From contig CAXKWD010000011.1 of assembly GCA_964059195.1 (NCBI GenBank), forward strand, positions 32,722,566 to 32,786,565: a stretch of DNA of 64,000 nt. The letters run 5' to 3'. Source of the stretch: Ectobius pallidus (taxonomy: Eukaryota > Arthropoda > Insecta > Blattodea > Ectobiidae). The translations under genes and the position numbers were made by a program. Positions 43,387-56,485 of the stretch are shown one piece after another (position 1 is the stretch's first letter; each line of letters starts with the position of its first letter). The notes beneath the pieces were generated by a model, which had not been told where the DNA came from, searched no databases, and saw only the letters and a list, made by a program, of their open reading frames with translations.

Positions 43387-44515
43387 TGCAGCAAGATGTA
43401 AACAACCAAAGCCTCATTTGTCAAAAGTCAAAACCCAACTCTCTCAATGTATATGAATCGTCTGCTGGTGGTTAACCGACGAGATTGGATAAAACGTCCC
43501 AGTTCCTGTTCCTGCCACTTGAAGTAGTTTCAGATTCTTCGAAAGATGGCACATCTCTGTGTCCTACAAGCCTTGTTATACTTGTACTTAAATACTTTAT
43601 TGGTCCCTAGGCAATACAAAAAACGCATTGGACTTCTTTCAACTTTTATAATGCGGGTTTTGTGCAAAATTTTATTTCACATCGTTAAATAATTTTTAAG
43701 ATAATGAAATAATAGTTGAAAATAGAAATGATTAAAGTATCGTATATTAAAATCATTGTGCATCATAATTCTGCATAATTATATGGACGAACATTTCTAG
43801 AATAAAATACGTAATCTTCTGGGAAACAACAGCGAGTAATTTAAACATGCAAATTATTGATGTTTACCCAATCGCCTGATTTTTAAAAATTCCATACTAG
43901 GACTTGCTAACGCCATTTGCAAAAGGAGACGGCTAATAGTCTCTTAAACGCTATCTGGCGGTGAGAAAAACCTTACATATTAAAGTAGTCTGTCGTTAAG
44001 TGTAAGTAACTGAAAGGCCAACAATGCTTCATGCGCAGAAGAATATAGTTTCCAAAATTATTAAGCTATAATCGTAGATAAATTATACATATTGAAATAA
44101 AATTTCCTGGTAGCAGCTACCGTACTTTTTATATTATCTTAATGAATGATAATATTTATTTTGTGTTGTTTTATTATGTACAGATATTAACCGTAAAATG
44201 TGTTCTTGCGCTTCTCATGGATTCGTAAGTGAAGTAAAATGAGCGGCTCAAAAGGTAAGTATCTTGTCCTTTTAATGTGAGTAAATTTTACTGATTTTAT
44301 TAGTTTTGCAATTTAAAATAGCAAACTGTATAATTTTATTATATGGTGTAAATGTTTTAACTAAATAAAACTCTTAATATACTAGTCCCATGACCGCCAT
44401 GGGCATTGAAACTTCCTGTTGAAGTGTTGATAAAAGGGATCTGTGACATCTGTCAGAGTGTCAGTCAGTGCAATGATAGATTTCTAGTGAATAAGTGATA
44501 CTGGTGCTGATCAAT
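43387..44515. promoter_or_regulatory. Divergent intergenic/promoter region between EEA1 and PPM1H
   Basis: The two start codons lie 1,129 bases apart on opposite strands, so both 5' UTRs and promoters must fall here unless there are remote first exons. No clear TATA box or CpG island stands out. The stretch 43900-43970 is the least AT-rich. A non-LTR 3' tail relic lies at 43585-43650. Two donor-like GTAAGT sites on the plus strand (44225 and 44255) could end untranslated PPM1H leader exons. Confidence 0.6.
43585..43650 (-). mobile_element. Non-LTR 3' tail relic
   Basis: Inverse reads GAAGTCCAATGCGTTTTTTG, GCCTAGGGACCAATAAAGTA, similar to the tail at 34147-34200 (GACTAATAAAG). Confidence 0.5.
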
Positions 44516-44763
44516 ATGTTTAGTCGCTTTAGGAATGCTTTGTTTAATGTAGTGGGTGGACTTGAACCATTGCCGGTTTTAAAAGATTCAGCGGACCCTT
44601 CGGGACAGGAGAAAGATGCAGTCCCAAAGTTCAACTATTGCAGACCACCATTCTTAAATTTTACAACGGACGAAGAAATACAGGTGTCCGCAGATCATGT
44701 AATTCGCCCGATAATGGTGCCAAGAGACATATCGCGTATGCCGTGGCATACGGGCTATGCAGA
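44516..44763 (+). CDS. PPM1H: PPM1H exon 1 (start codon)
   Basis: Codes residues 1-82 plus two bases. Starts MFSRFRNALFNVVGG and contains the subfamily block FNYCRPPFLNFT...VSADHVIRPI...MPWHTGYA, comparable with human FPYGRPEFLGL and SADHIARPI. Donor GCAGA then GTAAGT, phase 2. Confidence 0.93.
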
Positions 44764-47700
44764 GTAAGTACATTGTATCTCTTTTTGCAAAACATGACTG
44801 CTCACGTCTCCCTTGCTATTCACCTTCTTCTGGTTAACTTGACATATTTTACTTATTCTGTAAAGCTTCCTAGTGAACTAGTCTCAAGGCATTTCTTGTG
44901 TGTGACTTGTTCATAATTTGAAACCTTACAAAGCTTATCCAAAGTAAGGTTAGGTTGGTTCTAGGCTATATGTGAAAAAAATAAATACTTGTGGCACAAT
45001 AGCCCTCCACTCCTACTCACTAACGTTACCCACCTGGGAAGGAGGATTAGCGGCGCCAGTTGAACTACTAGCAACGCCATCTAGGAGGCAAAAGATGAAA
45101 CTAGGGGGGGGAATAATTTTTCCCCTTTTTTCTCTTTATGCCTTTCCTCTTCTTTCTTCACTTTCTCTCACCTCCTCTTTACCCTATCTACCTATTTGAG
45201 ACCTATTCCTAACCATAGATTTTTTGTGTCAATCAGTAGGCCTATTTGAACACGAGACCAGTAGCATCATAGCTAGCAGCCTTAACCACCACGCCATAAG
45301 TATTGCTGAGTGGTTAAGCGAAAATTCATAAAATTAAGATTAGTACGGTAGTAGAGTACACAGATCGCATGCGATCCTTTGTGATCCAGTCGGATATACA
45401 CAGCAGTGGGTTGCCAGCCGTATTATTCGAATTGTCTCTTTCTTGCTTTTATAACTTGATGTGTCAGTCTCTTCCATTGACTTTTATCCTGTACCCGATC
45501 AAGAGTCTCTTTCCATGTAAGATTGGTAGCCCTGGTTATCTCATCATGCCATCTCATCTTCTTTCTTCCTTGTTTCCTGGCTCCTCCTACCATTCCCAGC
45601 ATTATATCATTCTCCAAAGAGTCATGTTTTCTCATAACATGCCCAAAATATTCCAGCTTCAGTCTTGTGGCTTTAGCTTCCAGAGAACTGCTAGGCTTTA
45701 TTCTTCCCAAAATTTCTTCATTTGTTTTTCTATCTTCTCCACTTTACATTCAGTATTTTCCTCCACACCCACATTTCAAATGAGTCCACTTTTCTTCTTT
45801 CCGCAACTCTCATTGTCCAACTCTCTCAGCCATACAAAATTATTGGAAAAATCATCGTTTGCACGAATTTGATTTTTGTCTTTACTGATATGCCGGTACC
45901 TGTATCTTTTATGAATATATTGAGGTTCTTTGTGGCTATTTTTCCTAATACTATTCTTCTTTTAATTTCATCTACAGTACAATATCCTGATTTTGTTATT
46001 GTTACTCCTAAATGGTTGACTTTTTCTGCCATCTTAAATTCTCCATTTATTGTAATTTTTTCTTTGTTGTCAGTAGTCATGATTGTCGTTTTCTTTAGAT
46101 TTAATTTTAAGCCTGCTTTGCTGCTTTCTTTTGTTATTCTCATTAGGCTACTATATCTTCCATTTCTTTGCCACTTCTTGTGATTATGGTGGTATCATCA
46201 GCATACCTAAGATTATTGATTCTCCTTCCTCCAATTCTTATGCCTATTTCCATTATATTAATTTCTGAATTCTCATTATATACTCTGTGTACATATTACA
46301 CATCTACACATGTACATGTACATCTACATCTACATCTACATCTACATAAAGATTTTGGGTGACAAAATGCAGCCTTGCCTGACCCCTTTACCTATCGCAA
46401 ACCAGTTTGTTTCTCCTTCTGTTGTTCGAACCTTTGCCTCCTGGTTTTCATACAAAGCCTTTATTAGTTCAACTAAATGTGCTGGGATGCCCATCTTTCT
46501 CAACGTCCACCACATGAGCTCGTGATTTACACAATCAAACTCTTTAGATTAATCTAAAAATCCGATGTATATACTTTGTTGGAATTCCTGGGTTTCTTCC
46601 ATAATCCACCTTAGGTTTGCAATTTGATCTCTTGTACCTCTACCCTTCCTGAACCCTGCTTGTTCAGCGGCTAGTTCCTTTTCTATGTATGGTTCCAGTC
46701 TTTTATTAATAATTTTAAGGAGAATTTTGAAATGAGAAATAGCCGTTTTGGCGAAATACTTTAGGTCATGTATCAGCCAAGCTCTGCCAGCTTTCGCCCG
46801 CCGGCTGCTTCCCCTTGCTTCCGAGCCTTGTGTGTGCACCTTCCTGCTTCCCCTATCTCGGCTATGAAGCTGCTCAGCTCACTATTGTACCCTTCATCAT
46901 ATAACTTACTCATTAAAATATACAAAATCACAGCCTTACGAAAATGACCCTTGCACTATTTCAAAAATACAAAAAATAAAATCTTAACAAAATGACCCTT
47001 GCACCATATAAAAAATATAAAACCACAAGATGACTTAATTAATGACATTTTTACGGCACTTTCGTTTAAAAAGTCACAGTTTTGGTTAATTCGAAATTTA
47101 GATCATTCGATTTTTTTCTAACGCCCCTTGGGGTTCGAATTACTAAGAGTCCACTGTAGTTTGAAAATATGAAAAACCTGTCTTTATTTCCTACAATTTC
47201 AATGTAGGTCTATTGTTATTCGTAAATTGTTCTATTTAATGATTGGATGTAAGATTAGCCTGCTGTAACTTACTTATGGTATCACATAAATTCATGGCTT
47301 ATAAATGGCCTTCTATAAGAAGATTTCATATCCTCAAATAGGCTATTAGGTTTTATAATATCATAATAGATAATATTCGATGATTTGGTTGCAAACAGAT
47401 TTTTGTACATCATGATTAACTTAAGTAGGGTATGTAGCCTAAGAGTAGGGTGTTTATGATGCCAGATAAATTTTGCTTGGCCTTACTCAGTATCACAGTT
47501 TGATTAATATTAGTAGGTACCGGTATTAGGTTTCTAATAGCTGAATAAATAAATTTTGGTGGTATATTTGCTTGAGATAATAATTGGTTTGCTTTTGATG
47601 TCATCCAACCCATGTTGACTTCTAGTTTATGTTAACTATTAATTACTATTATGGGCATTATTTTTTCTCACAATACCTTAAATGCAACTTACACTTTTGA

Positions 47701-50700
47701 AAAGGGTTCTGTTATTTGTAAATATTGCAAGGAGGTTGTCTGCCTACATGACCTAAGACTTGTAAGCCGAAATTACTTGTTACTTATGGCAGCATCATTC
47801 CAGTTCGCGTTTCTGATTATCTAGTTGAAGTATAATATAAGTAGAATATTGTAATATAACTGACACTTTCTTTTAATGACAGCATTCAATCGTAAAAATA
47901 CATTCACAAAGCAATGAGGAACAATTAAGTTACTATTACAGACAATTAGTTACAACTCATCTGAGTATAGTAATAGCACAAACTTTGTGGGTCGTTAATG
48001 ACCTACTGGGCAGATGTCATAGCAGGTATGTTACATTTAGTATCATTACATAAAACTGAAAACTAATGATTTATCTTAAACCGGCCTTAGAGGTGGTAAC
48101 AAATAATAACAATTAGCCAAAGAGAAGGTCCAAATGGCCTGCACCCCAGAACCAAGCCACAGGACTTATAAAGGTGGAAAAACTAGAGTAAGGAATATAA
48201 ATAAGAACAATGTTCATCAGTTCTATAAAAAAGAACTATTACAAAACAATCAATTTAGAATACATTAATTTCAACGAGTGCAGTGAGATAAAAAATCTTT
48301 AATAATAAGTACTCTTTCATTTAAATCATTCTAGAAAATCTGTCTATAAATGATCACACAAAAGGTAAGCTCAAACCCGGTACTCCCTAGACTATTTAAA
48401 GACTTGATCTGCTAAATAGATAGCACAATTAATTAAACAACTTCAAACTAATATCAAATTCCTCACCGTTTTGCTGCTAATGCAATCAATTCTAGAACAC
48501 ACTTCAGACTTCAAACTAAAAATGAAAATGATAGAACTTACCGAGATTTTCCTTCATGGTTAAATTAAATAGTACAAGATACCAAATAAAATATAATAAA
48601 TATCTCAGACTCCTGTTAAGATCCCGTTTCAAAGCCATAAGGATGGACAACAATTTCCAACTACGTCTTCAACTATTTTTTTTTTTATTACCGGTATTTT
48701 TTTTTTTTCATTTATTTATTTTATTTAAATTACATTTACAAACTTATGTACAAATACAAATACAAAAATACACAAATAAACAAAAAACATTTACAAATTT
48801 CAAAATTAAAGTACAATACTTTTTAAGAAAAGAAAGAAAGAAAAAAAAAGAACCAAATATTTATTTAGAAATACACCCGAATGAGCAAACTGCTCGTGCT
48901 CGGGTGTAGATTCAGAACATCAGAGTGGAGAAAGAGGAGAAACAAAAAACAAAGTGAGAAAGAATGACACACTTATAAAAAAAGGTGAAAAATGTTAAAC
49001 AGACCTAGAAAAAGAAAAGACAAATTTATAAAAAGGAGACAAAAAATATTAAACACAAATACATACAATAAATAATAATAAAAATAATTGACTTAAAGCT
49101 AATAAAATTACAAAAAATGTTTTACATACTTATTAAATTTAAAATTGGGGTAAACTGCGAGATCGGGGTATCTACTGATCATAGAGTTATAGAAGCTAGA
49201 AAATTAATTTCCCCCCCCCCTCCCACCAACCGAGTTGAGCCAGAAGCCTCAACACATCTGAATGTTACCAGAAAAAAAAAACCATCAAAGCTTTTGAACA
49301 ATCTAAACAAAAACACATCTTCACATTATTACATGCTGCTAAATATTCTTGAGGAGATGGCATTCTATGACGTAATGCAATATAGATTGTTACCTCACAT
49401 TGAAACAGTAAGTTTTCCCTTAAACAACAGACTTTGAATCTCAAAATTCACATCCAGAAATTTCTATAAAAAACCCCATATACCGTACGTAATGTAAATT
49501 ACTAGTTTTCTTCCCTATATTACCTTATAACCAAAGATATAAGTTTCATAATTATTCCCATACATAAAACAATATTTTAAACCTACATAAACTACTGTTA
49601 AAAACTACTATTAAAACAATAACTAATATCTGATGTGTTCCCTAAGTACCGTCTGTAATTTGAATCTTATGAGTTTCTTATGTCGGGCCTGGACACAAAC
49701 ACTGTCATTGTTCTAAGTGACTACCGCTACTTACGAAATTATGAAAGAAGTGGAAAAAATATCCAAAATATGTTGGACAAATAGGTAACTTCATACAGTT
49801 CCCTGAAGATACTGGGCTTTAAACTGATCATGATTCTAGTGAGGAAGAGTGCAGTGATCCTGATGATATACCATGTGCAGTATATGGATTGACAATGCTG
49901 TGGTGAGACATAAATGTCTAGTAAGTGTGGTCTTGAACCTATCCACAAAGCTAAACATTACTGTGCTACTTCTAAATGTAGGGTTGAAATCCCACAACCT
50001 GACGTTATATGCAAGTGGAGGAGACTACCTTGATTCCAATATTGCCTGTTACAGAATATCGAGGGGGGAAAAGCAGTACATTCCAATTGTATTCTGCAAG
50101 TTTGATGTATCCGTAAATATTGCATGTCTCTTAGCAATATTGAACAAACCAACATCTGCACACTGACTTTCAGAAGAAATATTGCAAAAGTCATTCTAAG
50201 AAAGTATGGGATGGTGCCAGTTCAATCTTCAGCAAAGCTAATCTTATCTCTTGCTGAATGTTCTGTGTGAAATAGGGCCACATGCTAAATTTGAAATGCT
50301 TATTATCTTTCTATAAACTTATAGTGTGATATATGCCACAACATTGTAGAAATTTGAATTGTTATAAAAACTTTGTTGAAAACACGCTTTAGCTGAGTTA
50401 ACGAGAGATACAACATCTGTCCAGTGGGTTGTTATGGCCCATGCTTTTAAAACGCTGTTCATGAAAAGGAAAAATAAACACATCATGTAAACAATTATTT
50501 CAAGTTTCTAAAAGATCTGAAAATAAAAAGAAGTTTAAAAAAATAGTTCTGGGCATACCTATATGGATTAACTGAAACTTACTACAATTTTAATTGTGTG
50601 AATTTAAATTAATCACAACTTATTATTGAAAACTACTTTATTCAACATAATAAATAAATAAATGCGTACCAGTATAGCATTATGTTAATAAAAAATTCCA

Positions 50701-53700
50701 TAAATAAGGCATTAAATTAAATTTTGCTCTAAAGATATTCTTACTTAGAAATGAATGACAAATAGTTGAATAGAGAATAAAATGTTTGTATCCAGACCTG
50801 TAATTTGAACCAAGAACCTTCAGAATTTTGGACAGAAGAATACGAAGTATATGTTACCAATAACATTTCAAAAACAATTCTGTTAATTGAACAATCTTGT
50901 GGTCTGTAGAATGTTACTATTGAGAGTAAGCTGCTACATACCCTCTGTTCAATTTTGTAAGTTAATTCTAATGCTGGTACTACCTGATAAAATTAGAACA
51001 AAATATAAATCTCGTAAAGTAGCCTCTACCAAAGCAACCCCAGGCGGCAACCGTCTAATACAGTGCCCTAATCCCAACCCGACCAACCCTCCATAAACAT
51101 CTTGGGGTACAATAGCCGAAAAGGAGGCAAGTAAAATGAGCAGCACGTGCCAAAGCCTTAAGATATGCGTTGTTGCCACAGTGGAGCTGATTTCCAAAAG
51201 TATGAAATAGTCACAATAAATAAGTAACTGTGTATAGCATAATGATTATTATATGTGTTACAACTGCTTTAGAAACCAACTGTGAAAATGTAATATTACG
51301 CATTAAGAACCAAAATGCATGTTAGTAAGTTATATCCGAGGGAATCCTAGAGTCATAAGATATTTAGAAGTTCCACAATAAATACCGCTGAGATGCATTA
51401 ATTTTGCAAGGAACACTTAGGCCTACCTACAAATAAAAATGGTTTGGTTGGTTTGTTATTTATGCTGATAGTGTATCATTAATCGACTCAACCTCCAACG
51501 AAATGAGTACCAGGAGCAATCCTGGGGGTAAAGACGGCCGGTGCGTAAAGCTGACAACCTTACCACCTTCCTGTGTCGAATGTCTAAAAATCTGGGAGCC
51601 TCAACCTCCTGGAACTCTCTGGGCCTCCATGGCCTGTAATAGGGAACACTTTACTTTACTTTAGTATATCATTAATATAAAGACGGTATATTTTAGTTTT
51701 ACTTATTATTATTATTATTATTATTGTACGCTGGTATTAATATATACTTCAGATATGAAAAAAAATGGGTGAAAAATAAAGACTTTTTCAGGAAATGCTA
51801 GGTAGTTCAGTAGTCTCGAAAATCGCATTATTCGTGAGGCAAATTTGTGTATGAAATGAGTAGCTTATAACTAGGGACCGGATTCTTAGGTTTTTACCTA
51901 TTTTTTTCCTTACTTCCAAACCAAAAAGCGATCATACACTTTTTCGAATCATGTCCATAGGATTCACCCACATTAATTCTGTGGCACCTAAAAATACCTA
52001 AATGAGGTATAAAAACCTAAATGTACCTAAACGGGATATAAAACCTAAAATATCTAATTTAGGCTACTTTTTTGGCTTTTTTGTTTGCCAGTTGATAAAT
52101 CGATATTTTGCGGAGAGACAATTTTTGTCGGGTTGAAATTAATACCACCAGCGTTTCGTTCAACTTGTCGTCTAAGATGACAGTATCAAGAGGGGAAGTG
52201 TAAGAGTACCGGCGGATTCCTTTTAAAATATTCGTACGAACAACCATTGTTGACGTCATGTGAGGTTGAAAGGACATTTTCTGTCTTCAAATGTATTCTA
52301 AGAGATAACAGGAAGCACTTCACAGTTGAGAATCTTGAAAGATATTTAGTGATATACTGTAACCAGGAAATGTGAGGCAATCTTATTTTCACTGCTTCTT
52401 TTGATTGTTTATGCTTTCTTTCTTCAATTGTATAATATTGTCCTAAAGCAAGTTTACACAAATTTAAGTCAATTTTGTTAAGTTAAACTTTACAAGTATT
52501 ATGTATTGAATCCTATGTAGCACATCCAATTTCATTAAACCAATTATTCTACCCGAAAACGATATTTTGGACAAAAGCCTAAAAAAAAACTATTTCATCT
52601 AATGGAAAACCTAAAACAGTGTTCTTAAAAACCTAAAAATCCGGTCCCTACTTATAACTATCCTTCAGAGTTTATTAGGAAAAAATTCAAGTGTAAGTTT
52701 ATGCAGTTAGCATAATATAATGCATAGTGTAGGTCTACCGTATATAATAGGGTAGGTATATTATACAATTCATGCAGAAAATTTAAACAAAATCGTCAAT
52801 ACCATTTTCGGAAAAATTACGAAAAACGAAATTCTATTCATGGAAAAGTCGTAAAAAATAAAGAGAACGTCGTTCTCTGAAGGATAATCCAAATAAAATC
52901 TGATTTGATGCATTCCAAAAACGTTCGTTACTCTAAGCATGGGCAATACACCTTTCTCACTTCATATACAATAAAAGATCGTATTGGAAGGAGTGCATAG
53001 TCAGTTGATTCAGCCTGATTCAAAGATTTATTATTCACCAGGCATGACTGATTTTGTATGAACGTACCTGACTTATAACTACTCTTCAGAGAATTTGTTT
53101 GAAAAAAATGTTTGAAATAAAAGTTTTATATATTGATATAAGCACCTTATATGCAAAGTCAAATCGTTCCATTCGATTTCAAGAAAAGCACGAAAAATGA
53201 ATGTTTCTTAGTGTATAGTAATGTAAACCATAAGAGAAAGTCGTCGCCAATCTTCGTGTCACATTCCCAATTACCCAATTATAAAATGTCAAACACTAAG
53301 TTGTATCAAGTGGCCTACGTGCTTAGGGTACTTCCCAACCCGCCTCTCCCCCATACATACATACAAACATACAAATTGTATGGAGATATAGATATAGATT
53401 TAACAAGAAATGCAGAATAAGCACAATTGCTAAAATGTACTGAAGTCTCGAGGAAATAACATGACATTGCAACAACGCATGACTTGGCTGGCAGGTAGTG
53501 GCAGGGACAACCGCATATGGTTAGGGGTGGGTAGATCCTAATAATCACTACAGATGAGGGTCAGACTTAAAAGAGGGCCGTTCCCTTTGTAGCCGCCTGG
53601 GTATCGTTTGAGCGCGACCACTTTAGCTGCAGTCAGAGCAGCATAATGAGTAGGGCTACCTATTGTCATTAACACGGCATCACCGGGTATATATGGCTGT

Positions 53701-56450
53701 CACGCCATCGCTTGTGCATTTCTGTTAATTTATAGCTATTAAATACAACTCAAATGCATGGATTAAACTTGAAATAAGATTCTTTGTAGCCATTTTAATA
53801 TTTGTAATAGCAAATAGGCTACTATTATATTTTCTTTTTAAGAAACATAATAATAAATTGTCTCTCAAAACGGTGAATTATTTTACATGATTCTGGCACT
53901 GTGATCATATAATTTTTCTAGTAATTATTATTATTATTATTTTTTTTCTTCTTTCTTCTTTTTGTTAAGCCAGTTTAGGACCACGTGAAACAGTTGTCTT
54001 CTTCTTGTCTTCCCAAAACTTCTTCATTCTTCCACAGTGTTGCTGTTTCTGTTCTTCTGCCCATTTACTTCTCGTTTTTTTCTTGGGTTTGTCTGGAAAT
54101 TCACCAAAAAAAATTCTTTCCTAAACTTTGCACAAATAATAAACACAGGTGTTGTAGAAGGCTTTGCTGACAGAACAACTTTCTCTTGCAAGATTTAAGT
54201 GAGTTACTGAAATATATACACAATTTTTAGGTCCAATCTAACAGAGCAAGCGATCACTGGTTTAGGGGACCAAGAGCAGTGGAAGAAGTTCTAAGTAGCC
54301 ATCACATTAGTCCTGCACACTGTAATAGCCTGTACAATGACCACCTGATATCATATTTATCTGCCAAAATAGAGAACCTTTCTGGAAGTTGGCCAAGAAT
54401 TACGTATTATGATTTCCTGACAAAATCTGTCTGGCAAGACAACTTCCAGATAAGCTAGCAGGAGGATATAGTGGCTGACAAACTTCCAACTGTTAGTTAG
54501 GGAAGCTTGGTGGAAACAAGATGGCAGCACTCCGAAGCTTCCTGGCCACCTGAATTTCAGAGTTGATGCTGGAAGATTTAATTTACACAAAAATGTCATT
54601 TTATGCTCATATATGAAAGAAATATAATTGCACAAATCGATTAATGCACTTAAAACGATACATTCTTATGAAATTTACTTGTACAAATACAAATCCGAGC
54701 TACCACACCTAACGGAGACCTACCGAACTACAACAGACATACTTCTTTGCTCAAGGAGCTACGGATCATTTTAAAAAATTTTACTGCGTTCTTGCCGTTA
54801 GCAGTTCAGCAGTGGTATTACAAGACATCTTTCAGTTAAGGTATCTGGAATTGTTGCCAGGTGGTAATACAGGCCCTAAATCTGTGCACCATTCCACACA
54901 GTCTCTTTGTGTTTTTGTAAGTTCTTTGTTCTAAAACCATCATCGGTGGTATTGAAATACATCTGTGTACACATCTTTGTACAAATGAAAAATTCCTAAT
55001 TTTCATAGAATGTTGTAAACCTTCTATAAAAATAAATAAAATTATTAAGGAAACCATCCCTTATGCTGCTCAGCCATTTCATAAAATAATGGAATTTTTC
55101 CCTCAAAGAGAGAAGTTATAAAATTATTGCAATTGGGTGGTCAAAAATAAGTTTAAAACCTCAAATTCTCTGAATTTTAAGGACTTAGGTGTATCTGAAG
55201 TGGTTTCATGTGTAAAATCTGTTGATTTACTTATCTATTGCATTGAGTTACTTTTTTTTTGCCATTTTTAGCATGATTTTAACACTCTTTAATACCAAGT
55301 AGTCAAGAGTAATCAGCTATGTCCATTTTCATTTGAGAAAATATACATCTTAAGGTACAATTTGGTATAAGATTAACTTCAAAAAATATGTGTGGTTAAT
55401 TACTATGTAAAATAACAAACAAGGGAATTTTTGTCCCACCCGTAACGTCCCACCCGTAACCGTGATAGTTTTGTTAAATTATTATTAATGAGTTAAATAA
55501 ATGTTTTGACAACCTGGAAACAGTTTATAATTTGTATTTAATCCCTCATACCTTCATTAATAACAACATTAAGACCCTAACAGTAATAGCAGAATAGAAA
55601 ATGAGCTTTTGTTTTGCATCATTAAAATCAGTGTCCAAATTATGTCCCACCCGTAACAGATTTTGAAAAACAAATTTAAAATATTCAGAATAAATTTTAA
55701 ATAATGCTTTGCATGTAGTGTGAAGGAGAAGGCATTGTACATTTTACAGAATGTGAAGAACCAATTCTAGTTTATTATTTATGATATGTAATAAACAAAA
55801 ATAGCTTCTATAATTTGTCAGAATGTCCCACCCGTATTTATGAAATGGCTGTCCTTATGTGTGACTTTATTTGGAATTCTGTTCACATGATAACTTTTGT
55901 TCTCTGGTATATCCATATTGTGTAATTTTTGTCATTTAGTCATTATCAGTAACTTACGAATTATTAATTTTTATTAATTTAGGGCTGTAAATGCTGGTAA
56001 ATCAGCATACAATGAAGATCAAGCCAGCGTGTATATAGGAATGCTGGAGCGACCAGAAGCATCAAGACGTGATCCTAAGGCAACTGCCCCATTAATGGAA
56101 GCTTCAAAATTACCCTATTTGTACTTTGGAGTTTTTGATGGTCATGCAGGGGTTGGTGCTTCCCTTGCAGCAGCTAAACAGCTGCATTTCATTGTCCACG
56201 TAAGTACTGACATTCTGAATACCAGTTATAATGAGAGGGTGAATTTTTGCATCATTCTTTTAATTTGTTCAGGTAAGGCATTATATAGTGAAAATTTCAT
56301 TTATTTACTTCTTTAGTAAATGAAATATTTATATGTTTAAATTTTTGTAAAGCCTATGGCAATTTTAATTGCCTTAAAACATTAAAAAGACCAATATAGC
56401 ACTAGTGCCATTGTGTGTGAAGCTGGCTTCTATTAAAATTCCGAAAAGCA

Positions 56451-56485
<35 letters not shown>

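Larger units (their letters stand above)
37715..42177. mobile_element. Candidate large unclassified element bounded by GTTGG/CCAAC-rich inverted ends
   Basis: The left edge TAGCACACTTCGTTGGCCCA and inverted right edge TAGCACAGATCGTTGGGCCA match at most positions. Both ends (37715-37900 and 41934-42177) are dense in GTTGG and CCAAC subterminal motifs. The interior holds a ~520-base inverted repeat, LINE relics, a TTA MITE, a TA MITE and a palindrome, but no clear transposase. A clean target duplication is not seen, so these could also be two independent small elements. Confidence 0.5.

Noticed and set aside
28188..43255. Mutually exclusive use of the two zinc-finger exons
   Set aside because: Exon 1 ends in phase 0; exon 2 starts in phase 0, but exon 3 starts in phase 1. 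Replacing exon 2 by exon 3 would shift the frame, so only inclusion or skipping of exon 3 is possible.
44239..44254. Alternative coding first exon of PPM1H (MSGSK)
   Set aside because: Its phase (1) does not fit PPM1H exon 2, which needs phase 2; kept only as a finding about possible leader exons.
45369..46183. Long plus-strand open frames of 150-167 codons
   Set aside because: They are antisense to a reverse transcriptase relic whose conserved blocks read on the minus strand.
48556..48909. 117-codon plus-strand open frame
   Set aside because: Low-complexity A/T-rich text (runs of lysine, phenylalanine, leucine); probably a retroposon tail, not a gene.
49872..50166. 97-codon plus-strand open frame
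   Set aside because: No domain recognised, no exon borders in frame with PPM1H (exon 1 ends in phase 2), and no repeat partner.
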